From: Begonia masoniana | Taxonomy: Eukaryota; Streptophyta; Magnoliopsida; Cucurbitales; Begoniaceae | NCBI GenBank assembly: GCA_022432975.1 | Contig: CM039503.1 | Coordinates: forward strand, 50,571,259 to 50,635,258 | Reading direction: 5' to 3' | Length of the DNA: 64,000 nt | Shown: positions 42,350-53,268 of the stretch, piece by piece | Numbering within the stretch: the stretch's first letter is position 1 | Layout: each line of letters opens with the position of its first letter | Notes under the pieces: generated by a model | What the model saw: only the letters and a program-made list of their open reading frames with translations | The model's database searches: none | Told to the model about the DNA's origin: nothing | Translations under genes and position numbers: made by a program

Positions 42350-44820
42350 AAACAAAATGGAGAGAAAGGCTCCTTTCAAAACCATAGAATCATATACTGT
42401 TGAAAAACAAAGAGAAAGCAAAACTAAGTGTTGACCTTTCATTGGAGTTCATATCTCTTAAAAGTTGCATTTAATTTTTTATTGATCACGTCATAAACAC
42501 CTCAACAGAAAAACGTAGCAGTTACAAGGTTGAGTAATGCAAATAATCTAAACTAAAAGGAAAATGATGTTTTAAAATAGGATAGCCAACCAGATAGACT
42601 CACAGCAAGCATATTGGCTATTGACGAAAACTATAATAGAAAACATTGTATGCATCTACTCGAAATTCTTCGAAATTAAAAATAAAAAGGTTAAATTTGT
42701 TTCAAAAGTCTTATAACCCTAAGAGAAAAATTAAACGGCAATCAACCTCAGAATGTGTATGTTGCACATACCTGAAAATGAGGTATAGTAGGCTTTACCA
42801 ATCTTGTATTGTGAAAGAATTCACAGTAGTTCCCACTCTTCTGAATAGGTTTGTACTCCTAAAGCAACAAAATTTATTACATTAGGTTCTCTCTAAATTT
42901 TGCAACACATACGGTCCCTTCCTAAAAAATCCTAACCCAACTACAATAAGAAACAACAACATACTTTTTCAACAGCTTCTCCAGAAGACGGAATGTTCTC
43001 ATAATTCTTATACTGTTCGAGACTTGTCAATCTGTACTTTTCACGTGTTAAATTCAATTTGTCCCATGGAATGGCTCGAATGTCCTGCCTCTTCCTTGCT
43101 TGGGAAGAGGACGTGTCTGGCACCTTCGTAAGCTGATCAAATTCAACATCATGGAAGCACGATAAATTCAAATTCAAAACTCAAAAGCTTTTGGATATGA
43201 TAAAGAAAAGAATTCATGAAAATGAAATAAAACAGATAAAAAATATTCTTAAAATATATAACTAGAGTTCTCAAATTATGTCATCTTCAAACCAGTTCAT
43301 AAATCCCAGCCATCAAAATAAGGAATACAAGAAACTATTCGCAGCAAAAATTAGAATTCAGAATAAACTAATGATTTTAAGAGCTCGAAAAGGGAAGAGG
43401 GAAATTACAAAACAGCTTCAACAAATCAATAATTAAAACTTCAAAGAAGGATGACATTATCACTTAGGCACTGATGCAGAAAGGTACATTAAAAAATAAA
43501 TAAAAATCACAAATTGTCCTGCTCAGAGAAGAATCTACACTACCGTTTATGAAAAATTCTCATAAACCCCAGAAACTCATATTAAATTAGAAAAGAGAAA
43601 ACAACTCAAAGTAGGGGTGGAATTGGGTTGGTTTTGGACAAAATTGGAACTGAACTGAGTCGGTAAAGGGAACCGAAAACCGAGGTTCAGTTTTTGATCG
43701 GTTTTTGGTTCTCCTCGGTTCGGTTTTCAGTTTCCAATTGTGGTTTGGGCTCGGTTCTTTCGATTTGGTTTCAGTTTTCAATTGGCTTGGGCTCGGTTAT
43801 TAATTTGGGCGCGGTTTTATATGATCATTTCCATCTTTACCAGCTTTCTTTCCACCTAAAAAGGAGATTATACCTTCTCTCAACAAGTGAAGAAGATGAT
43901 CATGTGTAAAAGAAGAAATGCATGCAGACAGTCAACAATTCATCATTAGACAGAATAGGAGAAAAACAAATTGCAGTAAATGCTGCAAAACCAATTAAGA
44001 ATAATTTGCAAGCTATGCCTCAGTTTATCTCCATGTTGAAACAGAATTAAGAAGCTAGTTTATTTCATTTTAAGATCACCTTCACCTAAAAGATAAAAAA
44101 AAACCACATTCAAAAATTTATACAAATGTAAGTTCGAGGTACAGAAATAAGCAATGCATATAGTATTTACTACCTTAAATCAAACAACAGGAAAGTTAAA
44201 AGAAATCTTTACAGTAGCAGAGGGTTAGAAAAGAAGAAATAAACCAGCTAAAATGTAAACAAATTAGGAAATAAACGGTAACAGAGCGTTAGAAAAGAAG
44301 AAATCAAAAACCTGAGTTAGGATTGAAGACAAGATTAGGTTAAACAGCGAGCCAGCGGGCAGCGAGAGAGAGCCGTCGAGCGAGAGACGAGAGTGCAAGA
44401 CACTCAGAGATAGCGAGAGAGAGGCAGTCGGCCGCGCGCGTGGAGAATGGAGAACAACAGAAAAAAAATGAGTAAAATTAGGATAAATTTAGAGTTGTTT
44501 CCGTGTTTCGGTTTAAAGTAGAGTTGTGCTGTGGTTTGTTTGTTTTTTTTAATATTTAACTTACTTTCGTTCGGTTCGGTTGTTCTTAATTAGAACCGAG
44601 AACCGAACCGAATATATCGGTTGTAAAATAGGTTTTTTGAATATTAGAACCGCACCGAACCAAAATGCTCGGTTCGGTTACTCGGTTCGATTCGAACCGA
44701 AACAAAGTGACCGAATCAAGGGGAACAACAAACCTGTAAATTAATCCCGTCAGATAAGACACACAAAGAAATCAGCCGTTCTGCTCTCAATTCCACTATA
44801 ACATTTGAGATCTGCAGATA
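42350..44820 (-). pseudogene. Truncated duplicate of the WD40 gene region
   Basis: This region aligns to 35890-37540. It keeps exon 4 (42772-42858, 87 bp) and exon 3 (42965-43132, 168 bp), both still open with intact splice borders. The ATG exon is deleted at about 43170, where sequence jumps to that matching about 37065. The rest of the leader region follows to 43611 and resumes at 44716 after an insertion. No downstream WD40 exons are present. It ends against the AKR2 promoter. Retained exons differ slightly from the parent (for example KRQDIRAIPWDKL), so the duplication is moderately recent. Confidence 0.85.
43612..44715. mobile_element. Insertion resembling a hAT-type element, right end missing
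   Basis: The insert begins TAGGGGTGGAATTGGG, like a plant hAT end, and is rich in GGTTCGG/CCGAACC motifs in both orientations near both ends. It interrupts sequence continuous at 37370-37425 in the parent copy. I do not see the matching right terminal repeat or a clean 8 bp duplication, so the right border is approximate. No transposase coding is present. Confidence 0.5.
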
Positions 44821-44835
44821 TATTTGCTGACATGA

Positions 44836-45167
44836 ATAATAAAGTGAATTAAAAGATCCATAAATCATATTTTTTTTAATTAATTTGATGATAAAACAAG
44901 AAAAATTAAAATTAGAGACAAAATGGGAAAACATTGACCTTGCAAAATTAAACCTAAATCTCTCTTATCAAAGGAGTCTTGGCCGGCTTCGTTCGTAAGG
45001 CGTAAGCGAGGATGTAAGCAGGCGTCACCTGCTAATTTGGTCAATGTCTTTCCACGCTCTCTTCTTCGCCTATAAATTCACGTGAGGAAAACTCGATCTC
45101 AAGATATCACTTGGTGAGTGTTCTTAGTGGCTGCAGTAGAGTTTAGACATTGGATTTGTTGACAGGA
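44836..45167 (+). promoter_or_regulatory. AKR2 promoter with TATA box and G-box
   Basis: CTATAAATT at 45070-45078 is a TATA box, followed by the G-box CACGTG at 45079-45084, as in AKR1. The upstream part contains the intact versions of two sites that carry insertions in the AKR1 promoter: AAAGTGAATTAAAAG near 44851 (solo LTR 1) and GCAAAATTAAACC near 44950 (Pack-MULE). The G-box suggests possible bZIP or bHLH control, which is an inference. Confidence 0.7.
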
Positions 45168-46852
45168 ATGGCTGGGATTCGGAGGATGAAGCTCGGTTCT
45201 CAGGGTCTGGAAGTGTCTGCCCAAGGCCTTGGATGCATGGGTATGTCTGCTTTTTACGGCGACCCTAAGCCTGATTCCGATATGATTGCTCTGATCCAAC
45301 ATGCCATAGCCGCTGGAGTCACCTTCTTGGATACTTCTGATATATACGGTCCTTTTACGAACGAAATCCTTTTGGGGAAGGTTCGTTTCTCAGTTCTATC
45401 CAGGGTTAATTATAACTGTAGTCAGACAAATTGACGAAGAAATGCCATGGTGAGTGGATTAATCATGTTTTCTTGCAGGCTCTCAAAGAAGGAGTGCGGG
45501 AGAAAGTTGAGTTGGCCACCAAATTCGGTATTTCCTTCGCCGATGGGAAAAGGGAGATACGCGGTGATCCAGCCTATGTGAGAGCCGCCTGCGAGGCGAG
45601 CCTGAAGCGGCTCGATATCGATTGCATTGATCTATATTATCAGCATCGGATTGACACTAAGGTCCCGATTGAAATCACGGTTAGTACTTTTACTACGGAT
45701 AATATTGTTTTTCTGGATGCTGTATTCTTGACTGTCGCGATTAAGACGAGTGATTCAAAACTGATTCGAATGCACTTTATATGTAAGAAATATTCGTCGT
45801 TATTTTGATCCCATTTTGAGTCTTTCTTATTCTTGTGCTGATCCGAAGATTGGGGAGCTGAAGAAACTAGTTGAAGAGGGTAAAATCAAGTACATTGGTC
45901 TATCCGAAGCCTCAGCTTCCACCATTAGAAGAGCTCATGCTGTTCATCCGATAACAGCAGTGCAACTGGAATGGTCCTTGTGGTCACGAGATGTTGAAGA
46001 AGATATAATTCCAACCTGCAGGTGAGATAGAGCTGCATTAATCTACTGTTTCTTCACATATCGAATAGTTATTAGTCTATCTTTTGAAGAACATATTGCA
46101 AATGATTGGAATTTTCGATCCAAATGTGTTAGGGAGCTTGGTATTGGAATTGTGGCCTACAGTCCTCTTGGTCGAGGATTCTTATCAGCTGGACCTAAGT
46201 TTGTCGAAGAGCTCTTTAAAAACAACGACGATTTTCGAAAGGTTGGTGTCCATGCAGTATATTCAATATATGTTTGCATGTAGAGAACTAGAATATGTAT
46301 TTTCTATTTTCCATAGCATCAATGAAAAGTTCTTTTAATTCCGCCATTGCTGAGCTAATTCCTATCCTGTAAATCTTAAGATCAAAATGGTTTCTTGCTT
46401 GATCGTTGAATTTAGTTTTTGGCTGTAAATGGGTGTGAAACTTATAAACCAATAGTTCCTTGTTCAAGAGATGCTCAACTGAGTTGTATGATGAAAACTT
46501 ATTCGATTTTATGCAGTTTCTGCCAAGGTTTCAACCCGAAAATCTCGAGCATAACAAAACTATATTTGAGCGGGTTAGCGAGATGGCATCAAGGAAAGGA
46601 TGCACGCCTGCGCAGCTGGCCTTGGCCTGGGTCCACCACCAAGGCAACGATGTCTGCCCCATTCCGGGGACAACAAAGGTTGTAAATTTTGAGCAAAACA
46701 TTGGGGCCTTGACCGTGAAATTGACGGCAGAAGAAATGGCAGAGCTCGAATCCTTCGCGTCGGCAGATGCTGTCAAGGGTGATCGATATGGGAGTGGAAT
46801 AGCTACTTGGAAGGAGTCCGAGACGCCTCCGCTTTCGTCTTGGGAGGCCTGA
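45168..46852 (+). CDS. AKR2, intact aldo-keto reductase
   Basis: It encodes an NADPH-dependent aldo-keto reductase of the auxin-induced PCNT115/perakine reductase-like group, probably cytosolic. Five exons: 45168-45380, 45479-45679, 45849-46021, 46133-46241 and 46517-46852, all with GT-AG borders, giving 343 residues. The tetrad is complete: Asp55 and Tyr60 (FLDTSDIYG), Lys86 (ELATKFG), His127 (YYQHRID). Other family marks are [35 protein letters not shown] and [13 protein letters not shown] at the cofactor site. It is a near-identical paralogue of AKR1, including the introns, and has no disruption. The start follows the TATA box by about 90 bp and matches AKR1. The substrate is not predictable from sequence. 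Confidence 0.94.
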
Positions 46853-47410
46853 TTGAGGTCACTAACTCTATCAATCTTGTTTTGTTGTTGTTTGATCTGA
46901 TCCGATTTCCTTGAAATGGGATAGATTGTGTTGTTCTTGCCTAGATTATATGTTTAATGAACAATATGAGAAATGTTATGTGCTTTCTTAACTATCTAGA
47001 AGAGTCTCTCTCTCCTCTCCCTCAATTTATCAATTTAGTCACTTAGACATGATAAAGTACTCAAATTAGTTATAGAGTAGTATTGAGAAACGAACTGGAA
47101 TAGGAAAAAAATCGTAAAAAATAAAGACATCAAGATTTATACGGAAATTTTTTTTGAAAAAAAAATCACGAGCAGAAGAAAAATTTATTATTATCAAATC
47201 AATTTACAATGAATAACAATATATAGAGAAATATAAAACACTTTAATATTGATATATAAGTCGACTAGATCTAAATTGAATTCAAGTCACACCGAACTTT
47301 AATAAGAAAATAGACCTTAAATTAATATGATATAAAGTAAGTGCTTAAAAACAATAAGTGGCGTTAGTCAAATGCTAAAATTTATTTTTAGTACGGGTGA
47401 TCATGGTTTG
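46853..47410. repeat. AKR2 downstream flank, copy D (first part)
   Basis: It is homologous to the AKR1 downstream flank, but with a deletion that removes the segment corresponding to about 21765-21900. It continues at 49043 after a solo LTR. No gene is seen. Confidence 0.75.
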
Positions 47411-49042
47411 TGCAACGTCCCTAATTTTAAAATCCCCAATTTGATTTTCCCAATTTGAAACCCTAATTTGAAAACTTTAAAAATTTATTCCCAAAATCAA
47501 TTTAGGTTAAATTTTGAACTTTAAAATCTTAATTAAAATCTTAAATAAATTCATTAAATGCGCGGAAGTTTAATCAAAATTTTAAAACATTAAATAAAGT
47601 TGTCGAAAATTCGCAATAACTGCATAATCAAGTAGTTCATAAAATTTTAATAACAAAATTTAACACATGTTCTTCAGAATTTTAATTTTTAAAATAACAT
47701 CTAAAATACTTTTAAAACTTAAATACTTTAAATTTCTTTATCTGGAAATTCACGGGCTTCTTCTTTATGTTCGCTTGCCCCTAGAAAATTCTCGATCGCA
47801 GTAAGTTCTTCCTCAGATAAAAACTCACCTACATCATAAAATTATACAACTATGAGTTTAACTCCGTAAGCGAAAATACGTGCAAGTGTCAAAATTACAT
47901 TTAACTTTTACTGAATCCTGATTATAGACTGGTTAGAATTCATTTTCCAACCTTAGACTTAACCATCTCATTGTCGTTCAGGCGTAGTCAAACAGACTAG
48001 TTGGAACTCTTTTCTCAACCTTAGGCTTTAGCCATCGTATTCATACACATACAAAATGTCCTATAAATTTTATCTTCATACTATCTCATGTCAATGCCTA
48101 AACATGTAAACTCATTTATCAAAACGGATAACAAAATAATTATAAGAAAAGTAATATACATTTTATGATGTAGGGACATAGCCAAAACATTTAAAAACGT
48201 GGTATTTTCACTTTCTTGATTCCGAGCGAATAGGGTTATCATGATTTCTGAAATTCCAATAATTTCCTGCCTAAAAATATTTAGATATTAAAATCCTACT
48301 TAAATAAATCTAATTATATAATAATTTAGGCAGAATTTTCTTACCAGTGAAATCTTAGATCGGTTCGGGTCGAAATTCGAGTCGGTTCGGGTTCGGGTTC
48401 GAGTTCGGGTTGGTTCGGATGAATAATGCTGGTCGTGAACAGTACCGGTGTGGTTCAGTTTTAGACTGTTTTGGTCTGGTTTGTCAATTGGGTTGAGTTG
48501 CGTTCGGGCTGGCCGGTTCAGTTTGGCTAGAAAGAATCGGTTCGGTTCACACCTTCAAAAGACCGGTTCAGTTTAAAAAATTAAAACTGAACCTGCTTCT
48601 CTTCCTCCCATTTCTTCTTCGCGCGAGTAGAGACCAGAGAGAGCGAGGGAGAGAACGAGAGGGAGGGAGTGAGGCCGAGAGAGAGCCGGAGCGAGAGGGG
48701 TGGTTTTTCGGCCAAGGAAGCTTCGCGTCGGAGGATCGCCGACGGAGCTCGGTCGCGTTGAGAAAGTTTTCGTCGAGGGGAAGGTTTTTCGCCGAAGAAG
48801 TTCGGCCGAGGTTCAGAAATGCGATTTCCGACAAGGTAAGCTCTGATTTTAGGTGTGAGTTTCCCCCTTCCCGAGCTACCCAATTTATAGGGTTAGAACT
48901 TCCAATTTTTCACGTTTCTCCCACTGTCGATAGTCAAATTTCGTCGGCCAATTTAGGGTTTGTCAAAATTTTCGGGCTAGAAGGAAGTTCTTCTTTCATT
49001 TTTGTCAAAATTTGTTGCTACACGTGTTTTTGATGTGTTACA
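47411..49042. mobile_element. Solo LTR 4
   Basis: It starts TGCAACGTCCCTAATTTT at 47411 and ends GATGTGTTACA at 49042, with a perfect 5 bp target duplication GTTTG (47406-47410 and 49043-49047). Flank copies A and C show the same site uninterrupted. It is 1632 bp, with a GGTTCGG-rich and GA-rich interior, and no gag-pol coding, primer-binding site or polypurine tract. Solo LTR is the best reading. Confidence 0.78.
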
Positions 49043-49301
49043 GTTTGATTCAGTCCGGGTTTAGTTTGTTTTGTCATTGAACTGAACCAAATCGAATTGG
49101 TAGAGATTGATTCGGGTAACTTTAGAATCGAAACCAGATATTTTGTGCAAAAACCAAACTGAAACCAAACCTAAAATACAGGTTTTGTTTCGGTTGCATT
49201 GCAAATACAAACATACGATCAAAATAGAAAATTAGATTAAAAAAAAGTTAAATAAATTTTTAAAAATAAATTAAATAATTTTCAATTAATGATAAATAAA
49301 T
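49043..49301. repeat. AKR2 downstream flank, copy D (second part)
   Basis: It continues flank D from the GTTTG target duplication to the left end of MULE-D, matching 24540-24796 in copy C. Confidence 0.75.
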
Positions 49302-50639
49302 GAAAAAGTTCAATTCAGACCCTATCGTATACGCCGTTTGCAATTCAAATATTTCCGTTCAATTTACCGTTAAATTGATCACGTGCAGAGCGCGTGACCT
49401 TCTTTTTTAGATTTAAAAATTCTAAAATCCCAAATTACCCTTCTTTCTTCCATCTTCCCTCTTCGTGTTCCCTCTTCTCAGATTGCTCGTGCCGGATTGC
49501 GAGCTGCTGAAGACGGTTCACAAGAAACTTTACACATTCGCCTAGCTAGGGCGTGCCAGATTTTTCAACGTTTACTATCGAAACGAGCCCTACTATCGAA
49601 GACAAATTGTGAGCCCTAGACCCGAACATAAATCGCCAATTCAGGTATGTTTTGTCAAACATTGAACTTTGTTTTCCCATTTTCAAAATGGGAAAACATT
49701 GTTCATGTTCTGTCGAACATTGGTCATTGTTTTCCTAATCGATTTTTCCCCATTTACAAAATGACAATCGATTGCTCTGTTCTGTTGGTAAATTGTTTGA
49801 AATTGTTGATATTGGAATTGTTGATAGTGAACTCTCTGTTTTGTTTTCAATATGCTAGTTGATATTGCTTCTTGTTGATATTGAACTCTTTGTTCTGTTT
49901 TGTTGACTTGCTATTTGTTTTCAATAATGTAGGTAAAAGATATGGATGACTTTAGTATAGAATTCAATTTTGGAGGAAAATTCATATATAAGGAGAGGCT
50001 CATGTACAGTTGTGGAAAGTTGGAAATTGTTCCCAAGTGCGAGGGGGATCGAATGTTCATGTTGGTGGTTGAAGACGTGTTAGCGGAGTTTGAAGTCACT
50101 GCATGGAAGACTCTTTCTTATGAGATTCCTAAACTTAGTTTCAAGAAGGGATTGAGGCGCTTGAAAACTGACGAGGATGTGATAAGGATAGTTAGTAGAC
50201 TCGATGAAAAGTGCTATGTTAGGATTTATGTGGAGTATGAAGATAATTATACAATACGTTATTTAAGTGACAGTAGAGATGAATTAATTGATGATAATGA
50301 CGAACCGAAGGGGAATGTGGATGAGTTAGATGCTGATGGGGATGAACGCAGTGGGAATGCAAATGCGTTAAGTACTGATGAGGATGAACACATTGGGAAT
50401 GAGGATGCGTTAAGTTCTGATGGGGATGAACACAGTGAGAATGTGGATGATGTAAATGTGGATGCAGATGAAGAGGGCGATAATGAGGATGCACATGATA
50501 ATGTTCATTCAGTGGCGAATGATAATGATATTGCCATAGATTATATTTCGCAGCGTATGGATGAGGATGAATTAAACTCTATAACAGAATCAGATGATGA
50601 TATGAGAGAAAGCAATGTTTGAGCATCAAGCATCAATAC
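49302..50639 (+). mobile_element. MULE-D, left part, interrupted by Gypsy element 1
   Basis: The left terminal repeat starts at 49302 with GAAAAAGTTCAATTCAGACC. A short internal deletion relative to MULE-C removes the segment with the TTTGGTCTC block. The transposase start follows and is cut at 50639 by the LTR of Gypsy element 1. The rest should lie beyond the right edge of the window. Confidence 0.85.
49942..50622 (+). pseudogene. MuDR-type transposase N-terminal part, open but truncated
   Basis: The frame is open for 226 residues from MDDFSIEFNFGGKFIYKERL. It is preceded by a likely splice acceptor (AATGTAG at about 49932). It covers the N-terminal region and the acidic repeat region (four 14-residue units of the DALSxDGDEHS type), ending SITESDDDMRESNV. 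The DNA-binding domain, DDE core and SWIM finger are missing because a Gypsy element follows. It is the best preserved N-terminus of the three MULE copies. Confidence 0.82.
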
Positions 50640-52058
50640 TGACATGCCTCGGAGGCCCGTTACAAGATCACAAACTCGGGCACAAACTTTATTTGTTCAA
50701 TGTTCTAATGACTTGTCTCTTTTTGTAGGTTTGGATCACATCATGGACTTCACTTGGGAGCCGACATCAGAAGATGTGGAGAAACCTTGCCACGTCATTC
50801 ATTGGAGCATTCACTCGAAGCTTCCTTGCAGCCCTATAGGAATTTGTCTTCTCGGGCCTTAATTTGTAATTTTAAATTTTAAACTCATTGGCATACATTC
50901 GCCTTTATTATAAGGATTTTATAATTGCATTTCATGCATTAGATTGTGTGGTTAGGACTAGATGTATGGTGGTGGATTTGGGTTGAAAGAAATCCAACAA
51001 GTTCAAAGGAAAAGGCTTCTACAAATTGAGCCCAAATAAATACTCGACCTAAAGAAGAGCCCACATCCAAAGGTATGGTTTTGTAGGTACATGTGTGGGC
51101 GAAAGTATGGATGAAAGAGTTGGCGAAATCCTCACCATTAACTAAGATTTGGCTCGGGCTCAATCCTAGGCGTCGGATTTGCACGCGCTGGAGCGCGCAT
51201 CTGTGGGTAGCAGCGCCAGCTGGGGCGCGGGCAGCATGAGGGGCAATCCGGGCAGCGCGCGCGCGACGCATCCTGGCCGTCAATCAGCACGCGCGCCAGC
51301 GCACTCCCTCTTCAATCCGCGCGCGCCAACCTCCTTTTCTCCTAGCCATCGATTATATTTTTGATCCAAAGGCCCTAATCCACCTAGGACTTCTATAAAT
51401 GCATGGTATTAGTGATTGTAGACAACTTTTTGCCAATCAATACACTACTATTTCCCTAAATATCCAAAGTTCCTTTGGTGTTTTTTCTTGGTTCCTTGAA
51501 CCAAGAGGAGTTGGTCTCCATTGCTAACCTAGCTTGGGTTGCTAGGTTAGCTCTTATTCATTCCCTCACCTCTTCCATTGGGAGTTGGAATGAGGATGAA
51601 AATCTCCGGCCTACGGTGGTCGTTTTCCTCCCGGGAGACGTTTATCCGAGAGCTTAAACCGTAAGATAGCTCTACGGATCCGCCAAGGGCATTTCTTTTA
51701 TTTTCTTGTTATCACTTTGCACACAACATTCACCTTTACTTTCGGTTTCACCTTCACACACCTTCACTTTTATTGTCATTTTTATTTTATTGTCATTTTT
51801 CTTTCCTTTTGCATTGCATTTTCATTTCATCCATAAACTCTCTTCTTCATCTCTTTCTCTTATTTTCTTTATATCTCACACTCTCATTTCTCCATGTCAT
51901 AGTCGGCCATAGCATCTTAATCCATTGTTTATTTTCTTGCATTTTATTTTAGCTTTTCTTTCCTTTATTTCCGGTTTAGAGCATCACTTGCACCCGAGCT
52001 CATTTCCTCATCTTTTGTGGGTTCGAACACGGATCCTTTTCCTAGGGATTCCGTGTCA
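50640..52058 (+). repeat. Gypsy 1 5' LTR
   Basis: It starts TGACATGCCTCGG, directly at the break in MULE-D, and ends CCGTGTCA, so the ends are TGACA and TGTCA. A TATA-like TATAAATGCA lies at 51395-51404, and a GC-rich stretch rich in GCGCGC is at 51180-51330. The matching 3' LTR is out of the window. ORFs inside, such as 50644-50862, are read as chance frames. Confidence 0.8.
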
Positions 52059-52060
52059 AG

Positions 52061-52074
52061 TGGTATCAGAGCCA
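52061..52074 (+). other. Gypsy 1 primer-binding site
   Basis: TGGTATCAGAGCCA lies two bases after the LTR end and is complementary to the 3' end of initiator methionine tRNA. Confidence 0.9.
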
Positions 52075-53268
52075 CAAGGCTTCCCTCATGCGTTTTAGTG
52101 CCTTGACAATAGTCAAAATTACAAAACCGGGATAGCGGCTCATTTTCTTCTCTAGCATTATCTCCTTTAATATTGTGCTAACTTTGTGCTAATCTAACTA
52201 TTTCATTTGCTGCCATTTTTATTGTCATTATAATACTTAATCTATTAAGGAAACATGGTATGCAAAGAGGTAGAAAAATCGGCTAAGGTATAGTCAAATC
52301 TCTCCTAGTTTATTTTCTTTTCCTTTTCGGTTTACTCTCCATTTTTAGCCTCGGTTTTTACCATTTATTTTACTTGTTTTGACTTGACATTTAAACCTAA
52401 ATCTAAGCTAAAATATTGATTGAAATATTGAGGAAAAGAAGCATGAAAATCGGCTTAGTGTGAAGACATAAAAACCGGTTCATATTTGTTGGAATCCTCC
52501 ACGGTTTTCATTATATCTCCTCAGTTTTTAGTATTTTGTTGGATTAACTTAATTAGCTTATCATGTTATCATTTGCCTCATGTTTTAGCATCTAAATATT
52601 GTTCAATAAATATATTAATTTTCTGGTAATTTTGGTGCTTGAACTCGACATATAACTATTATTATCGGAAAGTACAATATTGTTGACTTATCTCATCTAT
52701 TTTTGCATCATTTTATTGTGTTCGAAATGAGCCTATTATTTGGATAAAATGTTGCTCATGTTTTAATCTATAAACCTACCTAAGATATTTTGTTAATTGA
52801 ATGCACAAAATTGGTATATACGAATTTAGCAAAAGCATGATTTAAATTAGCAAATTTGAGTTAAAGTTACATTAAAAATTCTGCTATGTTTGAATCAAAA
52901 TTTCAGCTTGTTTATCTTGATTTAAGTGGTGTTTTAAATATTATTACTTGCTGTTTTTAGAGTTAATAAGTTGTTAATAATATTTCTCTAAGTGACCTTA
53001 GATAAAATTTGAAAACTTGGTTAAAATTGTGGTGATTAGTAATTGTTAAAAAAAAAAAATATTCATTTCTTTAGTTATTGCTAAGTGTTTGTTTAAAATT
53101 GTTGAGTTGACTACCTATTTTAGCATGATCCCTATTTTATTTTTGTCTTAGCTAAGATTATTCCTTAGTGCCTAAAACTATCTAAGACATTAAGAAGATA
53201 AGCATCTCACTAAATTAGGAATATTAATTTAGACAAGAATTCAAACTTAAAATTAAAAACACTTAACT
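52075..53268 (+). other. Gypsy 1 untranslated leader
   Basis: About 1.2 kb of AT-rich sequence between the primer-binding site and gag. No ORF or structure is supported. Confidence 0.6.

Noticed and set aside
45099..45302. Minus-strand ORF over AKR2 exon 1, and similar ones over exon 5 of both AKR genes (20973-21218, 46531-46776)
   Set aside because: They are antisense shadows of conserved coding exons.
50644..50862. ORF beginning MPRRPVTRSQTRAQTLF, resembling the tail of a Gypsy polyprotein
   Set aside because: It lies inside the LTR that starts at 50640 and is followed by the primer-binding site at 52061; no pol domains precede it.
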